DNA of 12,873 bases, taken from contig JBLMYS010000005.1 of the NCBI GenBank assembly GCA_050258415.1, positions 1 to 12,873 on the forward strand, read 5' to 3'. This stretch comes from JAAXKN01 sp050258415. GTDB taxonomy: Bacteria > Bacteroidota > Ignavibacteria > Ignavibacteriales > SURF-24. Below are positions 1-7,475 of this stretch, piece after piece (position 1 is the first letter of the stretch; every line of letters starts with the position of its first letter). The notes beneath the pieces were generated by a model. The model worked only from the letters and a program-made list of their open reading frames with translations, made no database searches and was not told the origin of the DNA. Position numbers and translations under genes: made by a program.

Positions 1-44
1 GTGAATGCTATGAAAAGTGCAATGGCAAATAGGGAGTGTTTCAT
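1..44 (-). CDS. Secreted protein, 5' fragment only (signal peptide), runs off left edge
   Basis: An ATG at 44 opens a minus-strand frame that stays open to the window edge and encodes MKHSLFAIALFIAF. This is a short basic N-terminus followed by a hydrophobic core, as in a Sec signal peptide. An AGGA lies about 8 bases upstream of the ATG and could be a weak ribosome binding site. The gene points the same way as the secreted-protein gene that ends at 169, with a gap of 124 bases that is rich in A and T. Only 14 codons are visible, so the mature protein and its function are unknown. The call rests on the signal-peptide pattern alone and could be chance. Confidence 0.45.
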   Translation of the reverse strand, partial: MKHSLFAIALFIAF

Positions 45-168
45 TGATAAATCCTGTAATGTTTAAGAATTATTTATTAAGAAAACTGAAAAGAATTTTG
101 CCGGATCAAATTTTATGAAAAGGTCAGCCAATTTACAAAAAAAGACTATTATTAAAAAACTTTCCACA

Positions 169-621
169 TTATCTAAGGCATACAGAAGTGCCGTAGAATT
201 TAACGCCTGCTTCATACAGGCCGGAAGGATCACTGAGTTCTACATTTACCCATCCCTTCTTTGGTGATGAGACTTCAAAACTGAATATATAGAATTTATT
301 GGGGTAAAGAGTAACACTGTCCTTATTAATCGTTTCCTTTCTTTTACTCCCATCAGGAAAAGTAAGCTCTGCTTCGACCGGTTTATCCCAGAGGAAATCT
401 TTTCCATCCAATATTATCGTCAGATCAATTCTGTATAAGTAACCGGCTAAGGAATAAAAATATGACGGAGGAATTGACCTGGTCTCACCTGATACGACAT
501 ATAGATCTTTTATAAAGCTGCTTTCGGCAAAGTGGGCTGTAATTGTGCCGCTTTGCGCATAGAGGGGCCTTAAGATTAAAATGAATCCTATTATAATGAA
601 AAGTTTAGCTGCGAATTTCAT
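169..621 (-). CDS. Small secreted protein of unknown function
   Basis: The 150-residue product starts with a clear Sec signal peptide: basic start (MKFAAK), hydrophobic core at about 6-19, and probable cleavage after LYAQ at about 23. The mature part of roughly 127 residues has no further membrane segment. It alternates hydrophobic and polar residues, with short turns such as PDGSK and DPSGL, which suggests a small beta-sandwich (Ig-like) fold. There is a single Cys near the C-terminus. The ATG at 621 is supported by GGGAGG at 628-633, six bases upstream. It lies on the same strand as the esterase upstream, but a terminator-like hairpin and 284 bases separate them, so it is probably its own transcription unit. 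I do not recognise the family and assign no function. Confidence 0.75.
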   Translation of the reverse strand: MKFAAKLFIIIGFILILRPLYAQSGTITAHFAESSFIKDLYVVSGETRSIPPSYFYSLAGYLYRIDLTIILDGKDFLWDKPVEAELTFPDGSKRKETINKDSVTLYPNKFYIFSFEVSSPKKGWVNVELSDPSGLYEAGVKFYGTSVCLR

Positions 622-869
622 CCTCTGCCTCCCTCAGGTTTTTGAAAGTAACGTCATCAGGGCAATGCTGTAGAAAATATGAGCCAACATCTGTGCCACC
701 GGGGAAAGCCTTAAATTTACATCAGATGGTGATTTGGGAACTGAATGTGACCAGATTAGGCTACAACTTTGTATTGAAGATTATACAATCGGTAAAGTTG
801 GAGAGATATAAATGACTCTTGGAATTTATGACCTTTCAAAATTTACGCCTAAGGTCCAGGAGATAAAGG

Positions 870-899
870 TCAGCCCCGGAGAATTAATGCCGGGGCTGA
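870..899 (-). terminator. Terminator hairpin after the esterase gene
   Basis: A perfect 10-bp G+C-rich inverted repeat (TCAGCCCCGG at 870-879, CCGGGGCTGA at 890-899) encloses a 10-base loop. It begins 6 bases past the esterase stop codon and is followed on the minus strand by a moderately T-rich stretch (CCTTTATCT) instead of a pure T-run. Position and stem strength fit an intrinsic terminator; the weak tail is the main doubt. The rest of the 622-869 gap shows no convincing gene. Confidence 0.7.
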
Positions 900-905
900 A
901 GTATT

Positions 906-1859
906 TTATGCCTGCTGATGGGCGGGGGATTCAACTTTTCCGAGATGCAGTTTTATAAATGAAATAACCTCATCCATTGCCTCTTTTGCCTCTGGAATAA
1001 ATGGGGGCAGGAAAGGATAACAGTGCAGCATCCCCTCACCACGCCGGAAAGTGACATCCACACCCGCGGCTTTGGCTTTCTGAGCAAACTGAACCGAGTC
1101 GTCAAAAAGTTCGTCATCCGTACCTGCCTGCAGAAGCAGCGGCGGAAGACCTTGTAGATCCCCGTATAAAGGTGAAATAAGAGGATTCGCGGCGTCACTG
1201 TCGCCGCAGTAATACTTGCCGAATACTGTCCACGAGTTTAATGGCGCAACGGATACTTCATTTTTTGTCCTGTAGGATTCTCCCGTACATTTTAAGTCTG
1301 TCCATGGCGAAATTGCAACTGCTGCTGCGGGCAAAGGAATTTTTTCCTCCTTCAGCGCCAAAAGTGTAGCAAGGCAGAGACCGCCTCCTGCGGATTCACC
1401 AACAATCATGATATCGGAAGGGGAAACGCCCTGGTTAAGTACCCATTTGTATGCCGCAACCGAGTCCTCAATTGCCCCGGGGAACGGGTACTCAGGAGCC
1501 AGGCGGTATTCAAAAAGAAGTGCCGGAATGCCGGAGGCTTTAACTACTCTCGAAACCACCCCACGGTGGTCCGAGCAGGAGCCAGAGACGTAGCCCCCGC
1601 CATGAGTGTAAAAAATAACCTTATCTTTCCTTACACCTGAAGGTGAAATCCACTCAGCTTTTATCCCCTGAATTTCTACAGGAATTGCCTCAATTCCTTC
1701 GGGAAGTTTGCCGAACATCTTTGCCCCTTTCTCACAGTCCTCCCTGAACTTCGGTATGGAAGTATTAAAGTCAAAAACATCCTTTCTTCTTAATTCAAAG
1801 CGAAGTAAATGTCTGTGCTTTAGAATAAAACGGAATAAACGGCTCTGAAAGCTTGGCAT
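906..1859 (-). CDS. Alpha/beta hydrolase, hormone-sensitive lipase (HSL) type esterase
   Basis: This 317-residue protein has the full signature of the HSL-type (lipolytic family IV) carboxylesterases. The oxyanion-hole motif HGGG is at about 86-89, the nucleophile elbow GESAGG puts the catalytic Ser at about 156, the Asp lies in DELFDD (about 249), and the His lies in GMLHCYP (about 279). No signal peptide or membrane segment is seen, so it is probably cytoplasmic and hydrolyses small esters; the substrate cannot be told. The start is placed at ATG 1859 because AAAAGGAGG (1864-1872) precedes it by four bases. The frame could extend to a TTG at 1943, but those 28 codons would read through the ribosome binding site. 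The length is normal for the family. It is divergent from the TonB receptor gene and probably monocistronic. Confidence 0.93.
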   Translation of the reverse strand: MPSFQSRLFRFILKHRHLLRFELRRKDVFDFNTSIPKFREDCEKGAKMFGKLPEGIEAIPVEIQGIKAEWISPSGVRKDKVIFYTHGGGYVSGSCSDHRGVVSRVVKASGIPALLFEYRLAPEYPFPGAIEDSVAAYKWVLNQGVSPSDIMIVGESAGGGLCLATLLALKEEKIPLPAAAVAISPWTDLKCTGESYRTKNEVSVAPLNSWTVFGKYYCGDSDAANPLISPLYGDLQGLPPLLLQAGTDDELFDDSVQFAQKAKAAGVDVTFRRGEGMLHCYPFLPPFIPEAKEAMDEVISFIKLHLGKVESPAHQQA

Positions 1860-1863
1860 GCTG

Positions 1864-1872
1864 CCTCCTTTT
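1864..1872 (-). promoter_or_regulatory. Ribosome binding site that fixes the esterase start
   Basis: The minus strand reads AAAAGGAGG four bases before ATG 1859. This near-perfect Shine-Dalgarno decides the start against the upstream in-frame TTG at 1943. It also shows that this organism uses Shine-Dalgarno initiation for at least some genes. Confidence 0.8.
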
Positions 1873-1934
1873 GTGAATAATTTCTGAAGTGAATAAGGGC
1901 TGAGCTTCGTCCTCCTGCCGGATAAAATAATTTC

Positions 1935-1994
1935 GTAATGCAAAATTAATTAAATCGTCGGCAATTGTAAACATAGAGGAAAGTAATGCAAAAT
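1935..1994. repeat. 12-base direct repeat in the divergent esterase/TonB-receptor promoter region
   Basis: GTAATGCAAAAT occurs at 1935-1946 and again at 1983-1994, 48 bases start to start. Both copies lie in the 203-base intergenic region between the divergently transcribed esterase and TonB-dependent receptor genes. Paired direct repeats here could be binding sites for a regulator of either gene, but no palindrome or known box is recognised, and chance in an A+T-rich spacer is possible. I could not identify a convincing -35/-10 pair for either gene. Confidence 0.35.
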
Positions 1995-2062
1995 CATCTG
2001 CTCTGTGACACAAAAATGGAGTAATTTCCGTAAATTTACACCTACAACAATTTTGGGTATAA

Positions 2063-4225
2063 ATGAAAAAAATCTGCTCTATTCTTTTATTGCTGCTCAT
2101 ATATAGCGTGTCTAACGCTCAGAATGTATTTAAGGCGCGTGTTTTGGATTCGGAGACAAAGGAAGCACTTGCAGGAGTTACGGTTCAGCTTGAAGGCACC
2201 TCAAATGGCGCCCAGAGCGACTCCGCGGGAAATGTAACAATAAGAAACGTTCCTAACGGGAATGACAAGTTTCAGTTCAGCTTTGTGGGTTATGAGGCTT
2301 CTGAAATTGAGATTAAATATCCACAGCCTGAAACAACACTAGTTATCAGCCTTAAGCCTGTGTCACTGTCGACCAGTGAGGTTATGGTCACTTCTCTAAG
2401 GAGCACATCCAGGATAGAGGACCTTCCGATCAAAATTGAGGTGCTTGGCTATGATGAAATAAATGAGGAAAATGGAATTGCCCCCGGAAATATCGTGAGC
2501 CTTCTTGGCGACATCTCAGGCGTTCAGGTGCAGCAGACCTCTGTTGCCTCGGGTGAGCAGAGCCTTAAGATGCTCGGCCTGGGAGGAAAATATACACAGG
2601 TCTTAAGGGACGGCCTCCCGCTCTATGAGGGCTTAAGCGGCGGATTAGGCCTTTTGCAGATCCCCCCTCTGGACCTGAAGCAGGTTGAAATAATTAAGGG
2701 GGCTTCACCAATTCTCTACGGCGGAGGCGCAATTGCAGGCATTATTAACCTGGTTTCTAAAGAGCCAACGAACAAGAAAGAAGTTACTTTTACACTTAAC
2801 CGCACTTCATTAAGCGAAAATAACTTTAACGGCTATTATTCTTCCCGGAACGAGAAGACGGGCTTTACAATGTTCGCGGCAGTTAATACAAGGCAGGCAA
2901 AAGACGTTGATCAGGACGGATTTTCCGACTCGCCTGAATTTAAGAACTACTATATACATCCCAGAGTCTTCTTCTATCCCGATGAAACTTCCAAACTGAT
3001 AATAGGCTACTCCAATTTGTTTGAAAACCGCGTCGGCGGGGAAATGACCGCAATTCAAAATAATAATGCCTCTCAGCATAATTATTTCGAAAGAAATAAA
3101 TCCTACAGGAATACGGCTGAACTGGAATACCATAAAGAGCTTAATCAGAAGAGGTCCCTTGACATAAAATCAACAGGCACAATCTTCCGCCGCAACTTTG
3201 ACATGAATGACTTTAGCCTTAACGGCAGACAGCTTTTAACCTATAGCGAAGCGTCATATGCTATTCCCTCGGGTGAACATACAACCGTCTTCGGAATGAA
3301 CTTCCTTTCTGAAAACTATAAAACTCTGGCATCAGAAAACAAGAACATTACTCCTTACAATAATTATACTACGGGCATGTTTATTCAGGATGAGTGGGCT
3401 TTTCTGGAGCGCCTCTCGCTTGAAAGCGGCCTGAGAGTTGATTATAACAATAATTATAAATTATTCTTTCTTCCGCAGCTTTCATTTCTCTACAGGCCCG
3501 AAAAATCGCTTAGCTTCCGCCTTGGCGGGGGACTGGGCTATAAGACTCCCGGACTTTTTACAGAGGACGTTGAAGACAATGAGCTGAAGAATTTACTCCC
3601 CTTAAGCAGCTCTGTTAATGCTGAACATTCCACGGGCCTAAACTTTGACGCTAAGTATGAAACACTTCTCTTTGATGAAATCTCGCTGACCATGGACCAG
3701 GCGTTTTACTATACAAGAATTAACGATCCTGTTTCAAATGAAGTACATAACGGACAGGTACTCATCGGGAATTACTACGACTATCTCGACAGCAAAGGTT
3801 CTGAGTCTTACCTGAGGCTTACGGCAGATGATCTGGATATATACTTTGGTTATAACTATACATTTGCCCAGAGAAGCTTGAACGGCTTGAAGTCTGAGCT
3901 TCCATTTACTCCAAGGAACAAGTCTGCTGCAATTGTAACTTATGAGGTTGAGGGTTTGTGCCGCCTGGGATTTGAAGCAAGTTATGTGGGGCGTCAGTTT
4001 ACTGAAGATAACGTTGAAAAAAGAGGCTACTGGATATCGGCTGCCATGATAGGCGGAAGCTACAAGTATTTTGAAGTTGTCTTTAACGTTGAGAATTTAT
4101 TTGACACCCGGCAGAGCAGGTATGAAAAATTGGTAACAGGCACTTCTGTTAATCCGGTATTCCAGACCCTGTGGGCTCCCATTGAAGGACGCGTATTTAA
4201 CCTTTCGCTTAAAATTACCATGTAG
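2063..4225 (+). CDS. TonB-dependent outer-membrane receptor with carboxypeptidase-like N-terminal domain
   Basis: The 720-residue protein begins with a signal peptide (about 1-20, ending SVSNAQ). A CarboxypepD_reg-like beta-sandwich domain follows (about 22-100, with the typical LDSETKEALAGVTVQL opening), then a TonB-box-like stretch (about 104-111) and a plug domain (about 115-235) with the characteristic motifs LRDGLPLYEG, VEIIKGASPILYG and GIINLVSK. From about 240 to the end it shows the alternating aromatic and polar strands of a 22-strand barrel, closing with GRVFNLSLKITM. It should import a scarce ligand such as a metal chelate, cobalamin or an oligomer across the outer membrane using TonB energy. 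Nothing nearby identifies the ligand. The upstream Shine-Dalgarno is weak. The gene stands alone on the plus strand and appears intact. Confidence 0.93.
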   Translation: MKKICSILLLLLIYSVSNAQNVFKARVLDSETKEALAGVTVQLEGTSNGAQSDSAGNVTIRNVPNGNDKFQFSFVGYEASEIEIKYPQPETTLVISLKPVSLSTSEVMVTSLRSTSRIEDLPIKIEVLGYDEINEENGIAPGNIVSLLGDISGVQVQQTSVASGEQSLKMLGLGGKYTQVLRDGLPLYEGLSGGLGLLQIPPLDLKQVEIIKGASPILYGGGAIAGIINLVSKEPTNKKEVTFTLNRTSLSENNFNGYYSSRNEKTGFTMFAAVNTRQAKDVDQDGFSDSPEFKNYYIHPRVFFYPDETSKLIIGYSNLFENRVGGEMTAIQNNNASQHNYFERNKSYRNTAELEYHKELNQKRSLDIKSTGTIFRRNFDMNDFSLNGRQLLTYSEASYAIPSGEHTTVFGMNFLSENYKTLASENKNITPYNNYTTGMFIQDEWAFLERLSLESGLRVDYNNNYKLFFLPQLSFLYRPEKSLSFRLGGGLGYKTPGLFTEDVEDNELKNLLPLSSSVNAEHSTGLNFDAKYETLLFDEISLTMDQAFYYTRINDPVSNEVHNGQVLIGNYYDYLDSKGSESYLRLTADDLDIYFGYNYTFAQRSLNGLKSELPFTPRNKSAAIVTYEVEGLCRLGFEASYVGRQFTEDNVEKRGYWISAAMIGGSYKYFEVVFNVENLFDTRQSRYEKLVTGTSVNPVFQTLWAPIEGRVFNLSLKITM

Positions 4226-4254
4226 ATTCTGCTTGAATAATCCGGGTCTAAAAT

Positions 4255-4288
4255 CCGGGAGGAACAGTATTACAGCTGTTCCCCCCGG
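4255..4288. terminator. Hairpin at the convergent end of the receptor and DUF2339-like genes
   Basis: CCGGGAGGAACAG (4255-4267) pairs with CTGTTCCCCCCGG (4276-4288) around an 8-base loop, with one A-C mismatch in 13 positions. It lies 30 bases after the TonB-receptor stop and 40 bases after the stop of the minus-strand gene at 4328, so it could end transcription from both sides. Neither flank has a good T-run (the minus-strand side begins ATTTTAG), so termination efficiency is uncertain. A second copy of AATCCGGG at 4239-4246 could compete for pairing with the right arm. Confidence 0.6.
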
Positions 4289-4327
4289 AAGCATTGAGTA
4301 AACTAACTGCCTTATTATACTAAGCGA

Positions 4328-5965
4328 TCACCTCCTTAATGCAGCTTTGTTTTTAAGATAAGAATAAGTCATGGAAACACCCACCAGTGCAGCTCCAAGT
4401 ACCAGAAATGACATTGTTTTGTATGAGGCTTCAGACCCCGAAATACCCTGCAGGAATACAAAAAGAATTGTTGCAGCGAAAGTAGTCAGTGCCATCCATC
4501 TGTATTTCCTGGAGTTCAGTATTTTTCCCAGGTAATAATAAATAAGGGCTACAGTTATCCATGATAAACCTACAAAGCCATCGGGGATGTTATTGTAAAG
4601 GGAGTATGGAATAATGAAGAGTGCAATAAGAAGGTAGGAATTTCTCATTAATTCAGTCTTTAACTCAAGGCGCTCTTTCTGCCAGTTCATCAGCCTGGCG
4701 CTTAATAGCGATACAACGCCGAAGCTAATGCTCGTAAGGCCAATTCCCTGATTAAAAATCAGGAATGAGAGTGTGAGCAGCAGATATATGATAAAATTTG
4801 CAACGACTATAAATCTCGATCTGTACCATATTGCCATAGAAACTACAAGAAGGCTTTGCCAGCATAATGGAATGAAGGAAGCCGGAAATTGTAAGTAGCT
4901 GATAATTGCAAGGCTGAGGGCCAGGTATCCTGTCATCGCATAGATAAAAGTAAGATACCTTTTGTTTAACCTTAAGTATAAAATTCCCGAGAGTGCTATA
5001 AATAATGCGGCAGCAATCGAGCTGAGAGAAGCAAAATTTACTGATGGTGAAATTGTAAGTGTGAACAATCCGAAACTAAGCAGTACGTTTAAGGTTGAAC
5101 TGGAATTTACCAATCCTTCATCCGGCTCTTTATTAGAGCTAAGGTAATAGGCGGAAGTGTGAATAAGCAAATAAATAAGTAAAGCAGCGGAATATAGAGG
5201 ATCAGCATTTCTGAAATGCGTACTGCCCGTTAAAACGGGGTTGCCAATAAGCCAGTCAAGATAAGCCAGGTAACTCAATAAAACAGAGAAATTTAACAGG
5301 TTAAACCAGTTGTTTTTAACCGAAAGGTAAACTCCGAGAACGCAAAGCAGCGCGGTACCTCCCATGATCAATGCATCACTTCCAGATACAAGGAGTGCTG
5401 TATAGCCCACGACCAGACTCAGACCTGCAAGGTATGCCGATTGTCTCCTTAGAGCTATTGCCATGCTTAATAAAAATACAAAACCCAGCAGAACCAGTTC
5501 AGGCCAAATGCTGTTTAATGGGCTGCCGGGTGAAAAGAAATGGAGTCTCAGGACCGAAAAACAAAAAATAGTTATGGCTCCCGAGACAAGATGAACATTA
5601 ACATGCGGCAGAACCTTGTTGAATAATTTAGAAGTGAAATAAAGCGCTGCTGCAATTATGAAACCTAAAAAAGAAGGAATCAGCGGGTTTACTTCAGTAT
5701 AGGGGAGTGTCAGAAGAAAAATTACTCCAATGATAAAGAGCAGTACCCCCACTTTTGCAAAAAGATATTCTCCGATCTTGTATTCCAGTGCATCATTGCT
5801 GCTTTCTCTTTCGCTGCTGATCCTGTTTATGGCATCAATCTCATTATTAACATTATTTTCAAAAATCAGATTGACCTTGAATTCCAGCGAGGTAATTCTC
5901 TCATCCATCTTCTGAAGGCATGAGCCGATGTCTTCCTTTAACACTTTGTTTACCGTTGTATCCAT
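4328..5965 (-). CDS. Polytopic membrane protein, DUF2339-like
   Basis: This 545-residue protein has a polar, probably coiled-coil N-terminus (about 5-60, with LQKMDERITSLEFKVNLIF). It is followed by a long run of hydrophobic segments from about 68 to the end, well over ten predicted membrane helices. The IGEYLFAKVGVLLFIIG stretch at about 64-80 resembles the conserved entry helix of DUF2339 membrane proteins, whose function is unknown. The start is ATG 5965, preceded by AAAAGGAG (5973-5980). A longer reading from a TTG at 6043 would overlap the cytochrome gene and read through this site. It follows the 11-haem cytochrome gene by 49 bases on the same strand with no visible terminator, so it may be the last gene of the respiratory operon. 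The family assignment is by recall of the pattern and the operon link is inferred. Confidence 0.75.
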   Translation of the reverse strand: MDTTVNKVLKEDIGSCLQKMDERITSLEFKVNLIFENNVNNEIDAINRISSERESSNDALEYKIGEYLFAKVGVLLFIIGVIFLLTLPYTEVNPLIPSFLGFIIAAALYFTSKLFNKVLPHVNVHLVSGAITIFCFSVLRLHFFSPGSPLNSIWPELVLLGFVFLLSMAIALRRQSAYLAGLSLVVGYTALLVSGSDALIMGGTALLCVLGVYLSVKNNWFNLLNFSVLLSYLAYLDWLIGNPVLTGSTHFRNADPLYSAALLIYLLIHTSAYYLSSNKEPDEGLVNSSSTLNVLLSFGLFTLTISPSVNFASLSSIAAALFIALSGILYLRLNKRYLTFIYAMTGYLALSLAIISYLQFPASFIPLCWQSLLVVSMAIWYRSRFIVVANFIIYLLLTLSFLIFNQGIGLTSISFGVVSLLSARLMNWQKERLELKTELMRNSYLLIALFIIPYSLYNNIPDGFVGLSWITVALIYYYLGKILNSRKYRWMALTTFAATILFVFLQGISGSEASYKTMSFLVLGAALVGVSMTYSYLKNKAALRR

Positions 5966-5972
5966 TTTAATA

Positions 5973-5980
5973 CTCCTTTT
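5973..5980 (-). promoter_or_regulatory. Ribosome binding site that fixes the DUF2339-like start
   Basis: The minus strand reads AAAAGGAG seven bases before ATG 5965. It supports this start and rejects the in-frame TTG at 6043. Confidence 0.7.
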
Positions 5981-6014
5981 ATATAGTTTTGCTAAACCGG
6001 AGTGAAGTTTTAGT

Positions 6015-7475
6015 TCAGGAATCTGATCCGTTTTTCTTTTCAATTTTTTTTATATAGAAGAATAATGTCACTGCAAGTGAACTCATTATGGCAATTGATA
6101 TGCCTAAGCCAATTCTCCGGAAATAATATTCTTTAATTTTATCCTGTGCTTCCCCGATTACTTCTTTTGTGGTCTTTAGTCCTTTGTCCTTTACAACTCC
6201 TGTGAATTTATTCAGGTCAAAAGAATGTACCATGGTTTTAGCCTCCATTTCAGATTGTCCGGCATCCCTGAGCTTAAAGGCCGCTTCTGAGACCTCCATT
6301 CCTTTCTGCTCGGCTTCCTCAATAAGTCTCCGGGCTTTTAAGGCTGAACTGCTCAGGCTGTCTAAGAGCTTTCTCATAAAAGCGGCGGTCCTGAAGCCTT
6401 TTATGTATTTACTCTCACTATGGCACTTTGTGCAGACGGCTTCTTTACCCGTTCCAAGCAGGCTTACCGAAGCAGCCTTTACCAGGTGATTGCCGTGACA
6501 GGTTTCACATTCGGGATAGTTGTTTTTATCAAAGGCGTTTTTATGCGGACTTGAGGCAAATAACTCCGCATTTAGCGTGTGGCAGGTGCCGCAGACTTTG
6601 GATATTGAAGTGACTCCGGGCGGTGTGGCGGCATGGTTACCGTGACAGTCGTTGCAGGAGGGAGCGCCGTTAACCTTTTTTACGAGCAGTGCCTGACCGT
6701 GGACTCCTTCAGAATATTTTTCGAACTGATCTGTTGGAATTCCGTAGGCACGCATGTATTCTTTATTGCTGTGGCACTCTGCACACGTCGAGGGAAGGTT
6801 TGTCTTATAAACTTTCGAAGTGGGCGCGCCGGGCGCCTGTATGTCGTGATATCCGTGGCAGTCGGCACATTCGGCTGCCTTCGGGTCATGCATCAGATTC
6901 AGTCTGCCGTGGCGGCTTGTAATATATTTCTGGTACTGGTCCGTAGGGAGTGCCGGGTTGTAAGATCTCATATATGTCACATTGCTGTGGCACTGTGAAC
7001 AGGTCTTCGGAATATTTAATGAATAGACAGGTGACAATGGATCTTTTACATTTCTTACGCCGTGAGCTCCATGGCAGGTGGTGCACTGAAGGATCCTTTC
7101 CTTTCCAGACAATGACAGTTTGCCATGAACACTTGTCCCTAGAAGCCTGAACTGGTCTGTGCGGATTACCGAGCCGAAGGATCTCATTATCTTTTCATCT
7201 GAATGGCACCTGATGCAGACCTCAGTCTTCATATCTCCTTTGGGAACCGCAATAAAGCCCCGGGATTTATTCATCGCCTGCTCCATGTCGTCCGACTTAT
7301 TGTTGCCCCCGTGGCATCCTGCACAGGAAACCCCTTTGTTGAAATGCACATCGCCCGTAAACATTTTTGAAGCGTTATCACCAAGTGAATTGTGGCAATT
7401 ATAGCATTCATCTGCCTTTGCAAAAACAACGGACGAAAAGATAAATATGATAAAAAATGGGGTTAACTTTTTCAT
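6015..7475 (-). CDS. Membrane-anchored 11-haem cytochrome c (cytochrome c subunit of a Rieske/cytochrome b complex)
   Basis: The 486-residue product has a Sec signal peptide (about 1-20) and eleven CXXCH haem c motifs, starting at residues 24, 51, 87, 131, 159, 203, 231, 274, 295, 323 and 348. Residues 87-280 hold three clear copies of a two-haem repeat: CxxCHS, then MR(S/A)(F/Y), then TDQ(F/Y), then a histidine in S-x-HG or V-HG, then CxxCHG-x-H. A fourth copy is degenerate. The conserved extra histidines are candidate axial ligands. After the haems comes a helical, charged stretch (about 362-450), then a C-terminal membrane helix (about 453-475) and a basic tail. It is therefore periplasmic with a C-terminal anchor. 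The start at ATG 7475 overlaps the cytochrome b stop (ATGA), implying coupled translation; there is no strong Shine-Dalgarno. It probably takes electrons from the Rieske/b pair in place of cytochrome c1 or f. Confidence 0.92.
   Translation of the reverse strand: MKKLTPFFIIFIFSSVVFAKADECYNCHNSLGDNASKMFTGDVHFNKGVSCAGCHGGNNKSDDMEQAMNKSRGFIAVPKGDMKTEVCIRCHSDEKIMRSFGSVIRTDQFRLLGTSVHGKLSLSGKERILQCTTCHGAHGVRNVKDPLSPVYSLNIPKTCSQCHSNVTYMRSYNPALPTDQYQKYITSRHGRLNLMHDPKAAECADCHGYHDIQAPGAPTSKVYKTNLPSTCAECHSNKEYMRAYGIPTDQFEKYSEGVHGQALLVKKVNGAPSCNDCHGNHAATPPGVTSISKVCGTCHTLNAELFASSPHKNAFDKNNYPECETCHGNHLVKAASVSLLGTGKEAVCTKCHSESKYIKGFRTAAFMRKLLDSLSSSALKARRLIEEAEQKGMEVSEAAFKLRDAGQSEMEAKTMVHSFDLNKFTGVVKDKGLKTTKEVIGEAQDKIKEYYFRRIGLGISIAIMSSLAVTLFFYIKKIEKKNGSDS

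Noticed and set aside
1..66. Plus-strand frame open from the left edge, ending at a TAA at 64-66
   Set aside because: Only 21 codons with no recognisable pattern. The minus strand of the same stretch encodes a plausible signal peptide with an ATG, which is the better reading.
622..869. Search for a small gene in the gap between the secreted protein and the esterase
   Set aside because: Only frames of about 22 codons or fewer were found, without a ribosome site or recognisable product.
1860..1943. N-terminal extension of the esterase from a TTG
   Set aside because: The extension reads through a near-perfect Shine-Dalgarno placed for ATG 1859.
5966..6043. N-terminal extension of the DUF2339-like protein from a TTG
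   Set aside because: It would overlap the cytochrome gene and read through the AAAAGGAG site before ATG 5965.
6633..6998. 121-residue plus-strand frame opposite the cytochrome c gene
   Set aside because: It is antisense to the CXXCH repeats and has no domain logic of its own.
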